Source: MPNO01 sp965205995 (lineage in GTDB: Bacteria; Pseudomonadota; Alphaproteobacteria; MPNO01). From it: a stretch of DNA of 64,000 bases. Each line of letters begins with the position of its first letter. The stretch's first letter is position 1. A program made the position numbers and the translations under genes. The stretch is from contig OZ242200.1 in assembly GCA_965205995.1 (NCBI GenBank), forward strand, positions 3,348,001-3,412,000. The letters run 5' to 3'. Shown here in pieces: positions 18,145-27,416 of the stretch. The notes beneath the pieces were generated by a model. That model searched no databases. It had not been told where the DNA came from and was given only the letters and a program-made list of their open reading frames with translations.

Positions 18145-18444
18145 ATGACAACGCCGCAGCCCACTGTACCCGCCGCCGCCAGCGACGAGGCGCTGTACGA
18201 CCGCGCCAAGGCCGAGGGCGGCGAGCTCTTCCCGGCCGAAATCGTCGACCGCCTGCTCGCCGGGGAGAGACCGGTCGCGGTCTATCGCAAATACCGCGGC
18301 GTGACCCAGAAGCAGCTCGCGACTGCCGCCGGCATCAACGCCGTCTACATGTCGCAGATCGAGACCGGCAAGCGCGCGGGCTCGCTGAAGACGCTCGCCG
18401 CCATCGCGAAGGCGCTGGAAGTGGAGCCGGGCGATCTGATTTGA
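18145..18444 (+). CDS. XRE-family HTH protein (antitoxin-like)
   Basis: A 99-residue protein. The C-terminal half is a clear HTH: VTQKQLATAAGINAVYMSQIETGKRAGSL in pieces, with KALEVEPGDLI at the end. The N-terminal half (LYDRAKAEGGELFPAEIVDRLLAGE) resembles antitoxins that follow RelE/ParE toxins. No toxin precedes it; the 220 bp upstream hold repeat DNA. It may be an orphan antitoxin or a plain repressor. ATG 18145 with AAAGGA upstream. Confidence 0.8.
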   Translation: MTTPQPTVPAAASDEALYDRAKAEGGELFPAEIVDRLLAGERPVAVYRKYRGVTQKQLATAAGINAVYMSQIETGKRAGSLKTLAAIAKALEVEPGDLI

Positions 18445-18539
18445 GGCCCGGGGCGGCCGGGGGCGCGTCGCCGTGTTTCCGTGACCGCCGCTTGTCCGGC
18501 TGCCGGCAGATTCGGAAATGCCCGCCCCTCCCCGCCCCG

Positions 18540-18631
18540 ATGTCACCCCGGACTTGTTCCGGGGTCCAGGGCCAAGGTCCCAGGCGTCGGAGCGGTCGCT
18601 CTGGGCCCCGGAACAGGTCCGGGGTGACAGC
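18540..18631. repeat. Dispersed palindromic repeat, family 1 (copy 2)
   Basis: Starts TGTCACCCCGGACTTG and ends CAGGTCCGGGGTGACA, so the termini are inverted repeats. The inside GGGGTCCAGGGCCAAGG and CTCTGGGCCCCGG also matches the copy at 7525-7624. Intergenic, between the XRE gene and the thermonuclease fragment. Confidence 0.75.
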
Positions 18632-18660
18632 AGGACGAAGAACACCGCGCGACCGCGGCA

Positions 18661-18963
18661 TCAACCCCTGGCCGTCTTCCGGTGCCGCCACGCCCTCGGG
18701 TCGATGTTGGCGGCATGACCCCACATGCCGCGCTGCGCCTGCCTCGCTTCCCGTTCAATGTGCTTGTACCGGTCGCTGTAGGCGGCGATCGCGTGCCCCT
18801 CGCGGACGAGCCATTCCCCGACATCCCCGCCGTTGCAGGTCACAGTGCCGACCGCGCGATCGTACTTGTCGTAGTCCTCGACCGAGACCCGAACGTATTT
18901 GCCGCCGACTTCCCGGCGCGGCTTCAATCGTTCGCCGCTACGGCGCGAGTTCGGCAGCCGCAC
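18661..18963 (-). pseudogene. C-terminal fragment of a thermonuclease (SNase-like)
   Basis: Reads as the second half of a staphylococcal-nuclease-type domain: VSVEDYDKYDRAVGTV, then GEWLVREGHAIAAYSDRY and ARQAQRGMWG. The first half, with the RxWGIDAPE segment and catalytic Arg/Asp, is missing. The only start is a GTG at 18963, overlapping the rloB end by 26 bases. Probably a truncated remnant, although an overlapping expressed small protein cannot be excluded. Confidence 0.6.
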
Positions 18964-19612
18964 GGATCGCGCCGGTCAGCCGTCCGACGGTTGTCGACGG
19001 GTTTCCGAACGGATCGCGCTCCCGGTCCCGGCGCAGCAACTGTTCTTCGCCGCGCCGCTCGGCGTCATCGACCCGCGCCATCAGGTCGTCGCAGTCCGGC
19101 GTCTTCGCTCCGTCCACATCGTATTCCGGGCGCAACGCCATCAACTCCGCCTGCATCGCGTGGCGGTCGTTCGGCCGATCGTAATCCTGCTCGTGCAAAA
19201 CCAGCCAGAGTTCGAAGCACGGATCGGAACGCCCGACGCCGATGCCGTGGACCCGGCACAGCTCCACCGCTTCGTTGAAATGCGGATGCTCGTCCCGATC
19301 GAATACCGCCCAGACCTGATCTTGATCCTCGAACGAATCTTTCTTGCGGCGACTTCGTGGACTGAGTCCGAGTTCGCAGGCGCGCTCGACCGCCTTCTCC
19401 GCAATGGTGTAGGGAACTCCCACGCCACGATGAATTTCCAGCTCGATGAGCGCACTCCGGCACGCGCGCATGAGCGCGGTGAAGTAGGCCGGCTCGGTCC
19501 TGCCGCCCTCAAGAAAGAGAATGAAGCGCCGCCTGGCTTCCAGTCGAGCCGCGCGGCGCTTCAGGTCCGGAAGGGATCGCCGTCCGGGTTTACGCTGGGC
19601 TTTGCGAGCCAC
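18938..19612 (-). CDS. rloB: RloB-like protein (Abi/RloAB defence-type partner)
   Basis: A 224-residue RloB-family protein (AbiLii type), found next to an RloA ATPase in phage-resistance loci. FILFLEGGRTEPAYF with its Glu and VWAVFDRDEHPHF with its Asp pair look like the acidic motif pattern of Toprim-type nucleases. GRSDPCFELWLVLHEQDY is another conserved stretch. The start is taken at GTG 19612 (VARKAQRKPGRRSL), since family members begin with a basic segment like this; it overlaps rloA by 23 bases. An ATG-like start 75 bases upstream would give an untypical N-terminus. Confidence 0.8.
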   Translation of the reverse strand: MARKAQRKPGRRSLPDLKRRAARLEARRRFILFLEGGRTEPAYFTALMRACRSALIELEIHRGVGVPYTIAEKAVERACELGLSPRSRRKKDSFEDQDQVWAVFDRDEHPHFNEAVELCRVHGIGVGRSDPCFELWLVLHEQDYDRPNDRHAMQAELMALRPEYDVDGAKTPDCDDLMARVDDAERRGEEQLLRRDRERDPFGNPSTTVGRLTGAIRAAAELAP

Positions 19613-20876
19613 GAGCTGCAATCGGTTGAACGAGTGGCACCGCCCCGTAGCGGCCCTGAAGATAGCCCTTCGAGAAGTCGTCGCCACTGCGGGTTCGAAT
19701 GTCGGTCAGGGGATAGAGCCGGGTCGCTCCGCCGGCGTCTTTGTCGGCAAGCCACACCTGATCCCGGCGCAGCACCCGTGACCTCATCAAATTGGTGTCG
19801 TGGGTCGTCGCGATAAGCTGCGCGCCCTTGGAGTTGGTTTCCCGCGAGCAGAACAGTGCGAGCACGGCCTCGCCGGCATAGGTGTGGAGGCTCGCGTCCA
19901 ACTCGTCGACGCAGAGGGGCACGCCTTCGTCCAGCGCCCGGAACACAAAGTCCAGCACGACCAGCAGCCGGCGCGTCCCGGCGCTCTCGCTGTCCAGGCT
20001 CAGAAAGACGGGGCTGCCGTCATGACCACGATGTCCCAACTCGATGGTGATGTTCTTCTTGGGGGCATCGCTGTTGAAGCTGATGGACGTGTTCAGCACC
20101 CTTCGCGCCGCTGCCTCCATCTCGCGCTCGAAAGCTCGGAATTTTTCCGGGACCTCGTGTTCCTCGCGTCGATGATCGATGATGCCGGTACCGATCTTCG
20201 TGAGAAAGTCGATCACCCGGTCGTCCGGCTCGTCCTCGACGAAGTACGCCGAAATTGCGTTCCCGTGGATGGGATTTCCGTCGACGCCACGGATCGACCT
20301 GAAATACGCGTAGACGCCGGAGAGCTGCTCGTGGTCGTTCTGCGCGGCCGCGGACACGAACAGGCTGTTGGGCCTGACCAGGTCGGCGATGGTCTTGTTC
20401 TGTCCGCCCAACGACCGACCGAAGTGAAATTCGTCTCCCTCGCGCTCGAACAGCATCCTGCGATGCGCCTTGGGGAAGGCGTAGAGCCACTCCGACAGAA
20501 AGGCCTCGTCCGACGCCTCGAAGCCGTAGTGGTGACGCACACCGTCCATCACGAAGTCGACATCGAAACGCGTCGGGCTCTCGGCGTTCTCCGGGTCCAG
20601 CGCGAAGGGCCGGTGCAACGGCACCCCGCCCCCGGGCTCGCCCTGTCTGTGAGAGGTCAAAACCATTTCCCTCATGACGCGTAACGAATCGACGAAGTTG
20701 GTCTTCCCCGAGGCGTTGGCGCCGTAGATCAACGCGGCCGGGAGCACCGACCCGCTGGGCGACGAAGGGCAGTCGATCAGCCCCTCGTCCGGGTCCTTCA
20801 GCGACGATGCCGTCAACGACAGTTCCTGCCGATCACGCATCGAAAGACGGTTGGATACGCCGAATTGCAGCAGCAT
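19590..20876 (-). CDS. rloA: RloA-like AAA ATPase (AbiLi type)
   Basis: A 428-residue SMC/ABC-like ATPase of the AAA_21 group. Walker A is YGANASGKTNF near residue 50; the signature region holds LDSESAGTRRLL, Walker B is LCVDELDASLH, and the final His-containing ATTHDTNLM follows. It acts with the overlapping RloB, as in AbiL-type abortive infection. Such pairs are known phage-defence modules. ATG 20876 has GGGAG upstream. Nothing else of a restriction system is nearby. Confidence 0.85.
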   Translation of the reverse strand: MLLQFGVSNRLSMRDRQELSLTASSLKDPDEGLIDCPSSPSGSVLPAALIYGANASGKTNFVDSLRVMREMVLTSHRQGEPGGGVPLHRPFALDPENAESPTRFDVDFVMDGVRHHYGFEASDEAFLSEWLYAFPKAHRRMLFEREGDEFHFGRSLGGQNKTIADLVRPNSLFVSAAAQNDHEQLSGVYAYFRSIRGVDGNPIHGNAISAYFVEDEPDDRVIDFLTKIGTGIIDHRREEHEVPEKFRAFEREMEAAARRVLNTSISFNSDAPKKNITIELGHRGHDGSPVFLSLDSESAGTRRLLVVLDFVFRALDEGVPLCVDELDASLHTYAGEAVLALFCSRETNSKGAQLIATTHDTNLMRSRVLRRDQVWLADKDAGGATRLYPLTDIRTRSGDDFSKGYLQGRYGAVPLVQPIAARGSQSPA

Positions 20877-21440
20877 GCGACTCTCCCTCGTATTGACACA
20901 CGCCTAACGGAATTCGCGGCCCTTGTGCAGAAATCTAGCATATTTCCCGACATTCGTGCATCGTCGGTCATCTCCTCACCAAGAAGTCGCCCTGCACGCT
21001 CACTCGATCATGGGCGGCAGGGTGGCAGTTACGGGATGAGCGTGACCATTCGCTACGCGCCAGACAATCCGGTGCGAGTCGGGGAGCATCACCATACGGG
21101 GCTGCATGGCAGCCGGATCGTCACATTCGAGCACCAGCGCGGCGGTCGCGTCGCCAAGCCGGTTACCCACAACTACCGGGATAGCGAGAACTCCTACACC
21201 ACCTCAGGGGACACAACCGTCCGGCGCGACAACGGGCGCCCAACCGGCGCGCGACCGTCCAGGTGGCTTTCACGGAAACGCGTTCTCGCGTTGGACCCCT
21301 CCATATGTTGACCTCGCATGAGAAATCCGCGGGTTCGGACGCAACCTCTGCCGCCCTTCCCCCCCTCTCCCCCACCCGCCCCCGCCTGCTACACTCCCCT
21401 TGCGCCGGGGGCCCTGCCCGCCTAGGCTCCCGGCGAGACT
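20877..21440. other. Long intergenic region
   Basis: Between rloA and the hyuA operator. Contains one possible small plus-strand gene (21036-21311, listed separately). The part 21300-21430 is C-rich and non-coding in appearance. I see no RNA gene here. Confidence 0.5.
21036..21311 (+). CDS. Possible small hypothetical protein, 91 residues
   Basis: The frame from ATG 21036 has moderately GC-rich third positions but an unremarkable sequence, polar and rich in His, Arg and Thr. No strong ribosome-binding site and no family recognised. It may be spurious. Confidence 0.25.
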   Translation: MSVTIRYAPDNPVRVGEHHHTGLHGSRIVTFEHQRGGRVAKPVTHNYRDSENSYTTSGDTTVRRDNGRPTGARPSRWLSRKRVLALDPSIC

Positions 21441-21454
21441 GTCAGCATACTGAC
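21441..21454. promoter_or_regulatory. Palindromic operator upstream of hyuA
   Basis: GTCAGCATACTGAC is a near-perfect palindrome 15 bp before the hyuA start. The same core occurs as TCAGTATACTGA upstream of preA (25684-25695). A shared dimeric repressor is the simplest reading. Confidence 0.55.
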
Positions 21455-21469
21455 GATTGAGCCTTGGCG

Positions 21470-23552
21470 ATGGATGGGACTCACGGGTTGAAGGCGCCGC
21501 CCTGGCGCGTGGGCGTCGATGTGGGGGGGACGTTTACCGACCTCGTGGTCGCCGATTCGGGTGGGCGGACGGCGGTGTTCAAGGTGCCCTCGGTGCCCGA
21601 CGATCCCGGCAAGGGGGCGATCGCGGCGCTGGAGAAGGCGTGCGCGGCGCTCGGGCTCTCCGCTGGCCGCGTTCCTCGGCGAGTGCGCGTTCTTCCTGCA
21701 CGGCTCGACGGTGGCGACCAACACGCTGCTCGAGGGCAAGGGCGGGCGCGTCGGGCTGCTCACCACCGCCGGGTTCCGCGACTCGCTCGAAGCCCGGCGC
21801 GGCCTGCGCAAGGACCCGTGGGACCATCGCACCCCCTACCCGCCGGTCCTGGTGCCGCGCTATCTCCGCCTGCCCGTCCGCGGGCGGATCGGCGCCGACG
21901 GGGGCGAGATCGAGCCGGTCGACCTCGACGACGTGCGCGCGGCGATCGAGACCTTCCGCGCCGAGGGTGTGGACTCGGTCGCGCTCTGCCTGATCAACAG
22001 CTTCGCCAACCCGGCGCATGAGCACGCGGCGGCGGAGATCGTGCGCCAGTCCGGGCTCTGCCGCTGGGTCTCGGTCTCGGCCGACATCGTGCCGATCATG
22101 GGCGAGTACGAGCGCGCCTCGACCATCGCGGTCAACGCCTATGTGATGCCGCGGGTCGCCGACTATCTCTCGGCGCTCGCCGACCGGCTGGCCGAACTCG
22201 GGCTCAAGACCCGCCTCCTGATGCTGCAGAGCAATGGCGGCGCGGCCTCGCTCGACCAGCTCATCGAGCAGCCGGTGAACCTGCTGCTGTCGGGCCCGTC
22301 GGCCGGGGTCGGCGCGATCCAGCACCTCGCGCGCGGGCTCGGCGAGGGCAATCTGGTCAGCATGGAGATCGGCGGCACCAGCTGCGACGTGATGCTGATG
22401 AACGAAGGGCGGGTCGCGATCACCGACGCGCTCTCGGTCAACGACTACGATCTGGTCACCCCCTCGGTCGACATCCACACCGTCGGCGCCGGCGGCGGCA
22501 CCATCGCCGGGATCGATACCGCCGGCATGATGTATGCCGGCCCGCAAGGCGCCGGCGCCCGGCCGGGACCGGCGGCCTACGGGTTCGGCGGCACGCGCCC
22601 GACCGTCACCGACGCCCATCTGGTGCTCGGCCGGCTGCGCCCCGGCCCCTATGCCGGGGGCTCGGTCTCGCTCGACCTCGACGCCGCCAAGCGCGCCGTC
22701 GCGACCCAAATCGCCGAGCCGCTCGGCATCCCGCTCACCGAGGCGGCGGCCGGGATCATCCGCATCGTCGAGCAGAACCTGCTGCACGCGGTCGAGCGCA
22801 TCTCGATCCAGCGCGGCTACAACCCCGGCCGCTTCATGCTGATCGCCTGCGGCGGGGCGGGGCCGATGCACGGGGCGAGCGTCGGGCGGATGCTGGGGGC
22901 GCGCGCGGTCTATGTGCCGCGCCAGGCCGGCGCCTTCTGCGCGATCGGCATGCAGCACGCCGATGTCAGGCGCGATTTCGTCCATGTGGTGATGCGCCAG
23001 CTCGACGACGGCGTGGGCCAGGCGCTGGCCGACGGCTACGCCGCGCTGGAGGTGCAGGCGGCGGATGCGCTCCGCCGCGAGGGGTTCGAGCCCGGCGAGG
23101 TGCGCTTCGGCCACGAGCTCGATCTGCATTACGAGGGCCAGCAATGGGACGTGCGCGTGGCGCTCGCCCCCGACGCCGCGCCGGGCGAGATCCGGACCGC
23201 CTTCGAGACCGAATACGACCGCCAATACGGCCACACCAACCCGGGCGGGCGGATCGTCGTCTCCAACCTCCGGGTGGTCGGCGTCGGCAAGCTGCCGCCG
23301 CTCGCCGAGATCGTCTTCGAAATCGTCGAGCGCCGGGCCGAGCCGGTGTCGGCGCGCCCGGTCTATGACGAGGCGTCCGCCGGCTTCCTCGACACCGCGA
23401 TATACGACGGCGCCGCGCTCCGGCCCGGCGATTTCGTCGACGGCCCGGCGGTGATCGAGGAGGAGACCACCACAATCGTCGTCGGCTCCGGCGAGCGCGC
23501 CCGGGTCGACAAGCTCGACAACTATTTCATCACCTTTGCGGAGAAGGGCTAG
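21470..23552 (+). CDS. hyuA: Hydantoinase/oxoprolinase family protein subunit A, frameshifted
   Basis: ATP-dependent amidohydrolase subunit of the HyuA/OxoA family, acting on cyclic imides such as hydantoins or 5-oxoproline with HyuB. The N-terminus RVGVDVGGTFTDLV is the actin-like ATP-binding start. After about 64 residues the frame shifts near 21660, where one surplus base separates it from AAFLGECAFFLHGSTVATN. Downstream landmarks are GPSAGVGA, the SMEIGGTSCDV phosphate motif and GAGGGTIAGID. The combined length of about 694 is normal. It is followed with no gap by hyuB and preceded by a palindrome shared with preA. The shift is either an indel error or inactivation. Confidence 0.88.
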
Positions 23553-25289
23553 ATGGAACTCGATCCCGTCATCCTCGCGCTGACCCAGAACCGGCTCGAC
23601 CACATCTCGCACCAGATGGGCTGGGTGATGGTGCGCACCGCGCGCAGCCCGATCTTCAGCCAGGCGCATGATTTTTCCTGCTTCATCGCCGGGCCCAACG
23701 GCGAGGTGGTGAGCCAGGCCGACGGCATCCCGATCCATACCGGCAGCGGCGGGTTCGGGGTGCGCGCGATCCTGCGCGATTTCGGCGACGCGATGCAGGA
23801 GGGCGACGTCTATCTGCTCAACGACCCGTGGGCGGCGGGCGGCAACCATCTGCCGGACTGGGTGATCGCGCGGCCGATCTACGCCGGCGGGGAATTCGTC
23901 GGGCTCACCTGCAACCGGGCGCACCAGTCGGATATCGGCGGCGGCGCGGCGGGCGCCTACAACCCCGCCGCCACCGAGGTGTTCCACGAGGGCATCCGCC
24001 TGCCGGTGCTGCGCCTGGTCGAGGCCGGCGCGATGCGCGAGGATCTGTGGAAGCTCCTGATGCTCAACACGCGGACCCCGCATCTGCTCGACGGCGATTT
24101 GCGGGCGATGCTGGGCTCGACACGGATCGGCATGGAGCGGGTCGCCGCCTTGGCCTGCGAGCTCGGCCCGGAGACCGCGCTCTCCTATTTCACCGGCGTG
24201 CTCGACCACGCCGACCGCTGCTTCCGCGCCGAGATCGCCAAAATGCCGGACGGGGTGTATGCGGGCGAGGACCGTTCGGACAACGATTGCTTCGAGCTCC
24301 GCGACGTCACGATCCGGGTCGCCGCGACGATCGCCGGCGACCGGCTGGCGATCGACTTCACCGGCACCGACGACCAGATCCGGGGGTTCAAGAACTCATC
24401 GCTCGGCAACACCCATTCGGCGGTCTATACCGCGCTCGCCTCCTTCCTCGACCCCGGCCTGCCGCATAACGAGGGCGCGTTCCGCTGCGTCGACATAAAC
24501 GCGCCCGAGGGCAGCATCGTCAACGCCCGCGAGGGCGCGGCGACGACGATGTGCACCGTCTTCTGCGCCCACGAGATCATCCACGCTGTGTGGAAGGCGC
24601 TGGCGAAGGCCGACCCGGGGCGGGGCTGCGCCGGCTGGGCCAAGAACGTGTTCGGCATCTCGGTCGGGCGCGAGGCGAATGGCGACCGCTACGTCTTCTA
24701 CCACGGCGCGGCGGCGGCGGGAGCGGGGGCGGTCGACGGGCGCGACGGGTTCAACCAGATCGGCCATGTCTGCACCCTCGGCGGGCTCACCATGCCCAAT
24801 ATCGAGGTCTACGAGCAGCTCTACCCGGTGCTGTTCCACCGCCAGGAGTTCCGCCTGGACGCCGCCGGGCCGGGGCGCTGGCGGGGCGGCAGCGGCGCCG
24901 ATTACGAGGTCGAGATGCTGACCGACGCCACCCACTCATTCAGGGGCGAGGGGCTGGAATACGAGACCGGCTACGGCGTCAATGGCGGCGGCGCCGGCGC
25001 GGCGGGCCACATGCATCTCCGCTTCGCCGACGGGGAGACCAGGCGCGCGCCCAAATTCGGGCTGGAATCGACCGGGCCGGTGCGCTTCGTCACCCAGTCC
25101 CCGGGCGGCGGCGGCTGGGGCGACCCGCTGGAGCGCGCGCCCGAAAGCGTGCTCAGGGACCGGCGCGACGGGATCGTCTCCGCCGACACCATGCGGGAGG
25201 TCTACGGCGTGGTGGCCGCAGCGGACGGAAGCGCGGTCGACGAGGCGGCGACCGAAGCGCTGCGCGCGCGGCTGCGGAACGGCGGCTGA
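23553..25289 (+). CDS. hyuB: Hydantoinase B/oxoprolinase family protein
   Basis: The 578-residue partner of HyuA. Family marks are a start LDPVILALTQNRLDHISHQMG, DFSCFIAGPNGEVVSQADGIP, LNDPWAAGGNHLPDWV and a GGGWGDPLER end. The ATG abuts the hyuA stop directly, so the two are translated together. It probably hydrolyses hydantoin- or oxoproline-type rings with ATP. Cytoplasmic. Intact. Confidence 0.93.
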   Translation: MELDPVILALTQNRLDHISHQMGWVMVRTARSPIFSQAHDFSCFIAGPNGEVVSQADGIPIHTGSGGFGVRAILRDFGDAMQEGDVYLLNDPWAAGGNHLPDWVIARPIYAGGEFVGLTCNRAHQSDIGGGAAGAYNPAATEVFHEGIRLPVLRLVEAGAMREDLWKLLMLNTRTPHLLDGDLRAMLGSTRIGMERVAALACELGPETALSYFTGVLDHADRCFRAEIAKMPDGVYAGEDRSDNDCFELRDVTIRVAATIAGDRLAIDFTGTDDQIRGFKNSSLGNTHSAVYTALASFLDPGLPHNEGAFRCVDINAPEGSIVNAREGAATTMCTVFCAHEIIHAVWKALAKADPGRGCAGWAKNVFGISVGREANGDRYVFYHGAAAAGAGAVDGRDGFNQIGHVCTLGGLTMPNIEVYEQLYPVLFHRQEFRLDAAGPGRWRGGSGADYEVEMLTDATHSFRGEGLEYETGYGVNGGGAGAAGHMHLRFADGETRRAPKFGLESTGPVRFVTQSPGGGGWGDPLERAPESVLRDRRDGIVSADTMREVYGVVAAADGSAVDEAATEALRARLRNGG

Positions 25290-25344
25290 CCTGGCGGAGG
25301 ACGCTGGACCGGAACCCCGAACCGTGCGATTCTGGGTTGGCGCG

Positions 25345-25656
25345 ATGAGGGATTCGGACACCGATCAACGCACCAGGACGAAGGTCGAGCCCAAGACCGA
25401 GCGGCCGCGGCTGCACAAGGTCATCCTGCTCAACGACGACTACACGCCGCGCGAATTCGTCATGCTGGTGCTCCGGGCGATTTTCCGGATGGGCGATGAA
25501 GACGCCTATCGGGTGATGGCGACGGCGCATACCAAGGGCTCCTGCGTGGTCGCCGTCTATACCCGCGACATCGCCGAGACCAAGGCGACCGAGGCCACCG
25601 ATCTCGCGCGCGAGCACGGCCATCCGCTGATGTTCACCACCGAGCCCGAGGAATGA
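25345..25656 (+). CDS. clpS: ATP-dependent Clp protease adaptor ClpS (ClpS2-like)
   Basis: A 103-residue adaptor that presents N-degron proteins to ClpAP. HKVILLNDDYTPREFVM supplies the conserved Asn-Asp pair that binds the N-terminal residue, and ATAHTKGSCVV the conserved His. The end DLAREHGHPLMFTTEPEE is characteristic of the alphaproteobacterial ClpS2 type. It sits 55 bp after hyuB and far from any clpA, an uncommon place for clpS. The frame begins at ATG 25345. Confidence 0.92.
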   Translation: MRDSDTDQRTRTKVEPKTERPRLHKVILLNDDYTPREFVMLVLRAIFRMGDEDAYRVMATAHTKGSCVVAVYTRDIAETKATEATDLAREHGHPLMFTTEPEE

Positions 25657-25682
25657 GCGCGATGGACGGCGCCGGGGATAAT

Positions 25683-25696
25683 GTCAGTATACTGAG
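25683..25696. promoter_or_regulatory. Palindromic operator upstream of preA
   Basis: TCAGTATACTGA is a perfect 12-bp palindrome 42 bp before the preA start. It matches the site before hyuA in 11 of 12 positions. It implies common control of the hydantoinase and pyrimidine-reductase genes. Confidence 0.6.
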
Positions 25697-25737
25697 CTTA
25701 ACGGCGGCCGGGCCGCCCCGAAAAGCGGAGATATCCG

Positions 25738-27078
25738 ATGGCAGACATGGCAGTCGAGTTTTGCGGCATCCCGTTCAAGAACCCGGTGGTGGTCGCCTCG
25801 CTCGAGACCACCAACAGCCCGGATCTGATGAAGCAGTGCTTCGACTACGGGGCGGCGGGCGCCATCATCAAGACGCTGACCGATATCGAGGACATGGCGC
25901 GGCTCACCCAGAACTCGAAATACGCGATCCTCAACGACCGCGGCGACATCATCAAGGGCAAGGTGCCGCGCGACTTCGTGTTCTACAGCCGGTCGGGCTA
26001 TTCGAGCACCTATTACAAGGACTGGATCCCCTATCTCAAGGAGATCGGCGCCTATGCCGCCGAGCGCGACGCCCATCTGATCGGCAGCGCCGGCGCCAAG
26101 GACATCGACGGCTGGAAGGACATCTGCCGCACCATCGAGGATTGCGGCCTGCCGATGGTCGAGCTCAATTTCGGCTGCCCGCACCCGGCGATGATGCCGG
26201 GCGTGCACGGCGGCAGCATGATCGGCCAGGAGGAGGAGGTCGCCTACGAGGTCACCCGCCAGGTGGTCGAGGCGCTCGACATCCCGGTCGTGGTCAAGCT
26301 CACCCCCGACCAGTCGCGCCCGGTCGAGATCGCCCGCGCGGTGCAGAGGGCGGGCGCGGCGGCGGTCACCGCCACCAACCGCCATACCGGCTTCGCGGTC
26401 GATATCGAGGCGGCCGAGCCCCGGCTCGCCGGCACCGCCGGCATCGGCGGCACCTGGGTCAAGCCGCTGACGCTGCGCTGGGTGCACAATATCTACACCC
26501 AGGTCGGCATCCCGATCGCCGGCTCGAACGGCATCTTCGACCACCGCGACGCGGTCGAGTTCCTGATGACCGGCGCGAACATCGTCGAGATCGGCTCGGT
26601 GCTGATGATCAAGGGCATGAAATGGCTGCCCAACATCATCACCGGGGTCGAGCGCTTCATGGACGAGCACGGCTACCCGGACGTGGCCTCGATGCAGGGC
26701 ATCGCGTCGAAGCGGGCGGCGAAGGACTATGCCGACCAGTTCGCGCGGTCGCGGATGCACGCGGCGGTCAACGAGGAGACCTGCCAGAACCCGACCTGCA
26801 CGGTCTGTATCCAGATGTGCTTCTACGAGGCGCTGTCGCAGAACCCGGCGGGCAGGATCGACGTCCATGCCGAGAGCTGCATCGGCTGCGAGCTCTGCCT
26901 GGATGTCTGCCCGTTCGACTCGATCACGATGAAACTCACCGACGAGACCCAGTTCCAGGAGGGATATTACGACATCCCCGACGGCGTCTATGAGGGGCCG
27001 GAGAAGTTCGTCACCCAGCGCAACAACATGGGCACCATCGCGGCCAACAGCCCGAAGACCGCCGAAGCCGCCGAGTAG
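25738..27078 (+). CDS. preA: NAD-dependent dihydropyrimidine dehydrogenase subunit PreA
   Basis: FMN- and iron-sulfur-containing subunit that reduces uracil or thymine, in the reductive pyrimidine pathway. Residues 1-320 are a dihydroorotate-dehydrogenase-type barrel (VELNFGCPHP, PVVVKLTPD, GSNGIFDHRDAVEFL). Two [4Fe-4S] motifs follow: CQNPTCTVCIQMC and CIGCELCLDVCP. The 446-residue length fits. The usual PreT partner is not adjacent. The substrate could also be another cyclic imide, given the shared operator with hyuAB; that is inference. Confidence 0.9.
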   Translation: MADMAVEFCGIPFKNPVVVASLETTNSPDLMKQCFDYGAAGAIIKTLTDIEDMARLTQNSKYAILNDRGDIIKGKVPRDFVFYSRSGYSSTYYKDWIPYLKEIGAYAAERDAHLIGSAGAKDIDGWKDICRTIEDCGLPMVELNFGCPHPAMMPGVHGGSMIGQEEEVAYEVTRQVVEALDIPVVVKLTPDQSRPVEIARAVQRAGAAAVTATNRHTGFAVDIEAAEPRLAGTAGIGGTWVKPLTLRWVHNIYTQVGIPIAGSNGIFDHRDAVEFLMTGANIVEIGSVLMIKGMKWLPNIITGVERFMDEHGYPDVASMQGIASKRAAKDYADQFARSRMHAAVNEETCQNPTCTVCIQMCFYEALSQNPAGRIDVHAESCIGCELCLDVCPFDSITMKLTDETQFQEGYYDIPDGVYEGPEKFVTQRNNMGTIAANSPKTAEAAE

Positions 27079-27136
27079 CGGCGGCGCACCCTCCGCCCCG
27101 GCAATCGCCCCAAGCCGTCATGCCCGGACTTGTTCC

Positions 27137-27416
27137 ACTGGTGTCCGGTTCAGGTGAGTTGGACCGAGTGGAAGGCTTGGGTACGGGCGGGTTACCGGCG
27201 CATCGGCCGAGCCGGGACGCGGATTGCGGCGCGCCCGGCTCCCGTCCTCGTTCCCCTCTGTCGCCCCGGTTTCCCCTCTTGTCACCCCGGGCTGATCCGG
27301 GGCAGGCCTGGGCCCCGGCTCTCCGCTGCGCTCCGGCCGGGGTGACAAGAAGGGGACGGAGATCTTCTCGTTCATGGGCGCGGAGGCTGCGTCGAAAATC
27401 TAAACCGGACACCAGT
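27137..27416. mobile_element. MITE-like insertion with 14-bp terminal inverted repeats
   Basis: The element starts ACTGGTGTCCGGTT (27137-27150) and ends with its exact reverse complement AACCGGACACCAGT (27403-27416). It is flanked by the direct repeat GGACTTGTTCC at 27126-27136 and 27417-27427, a likely 11-bp target duplication. Removing it rejoins a palindrome CCCGGACTTGTTCCGGG. The 280 bp carry no transposase and include a copy of repeat family 1. Probably moved in trans. Confidence 0.75.
27278..27350. repeat. Dispersed palindromic repeat, family 1 (copy 3)
   Basis: Bounded by CTTGTCACCCCGG and its exact complement CCGGGGTGACAAG. The inside is shorter than in copies 1 and 2. It lies within the MITE-like element. 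Confidence 0.7.

Noticed and set aside
21579..24209. Long minus-strand frame opposite hyuA and hyuB
   Set aside because: Antisense to clear hydantoinase genes; low-complexity acidic and basic runs.
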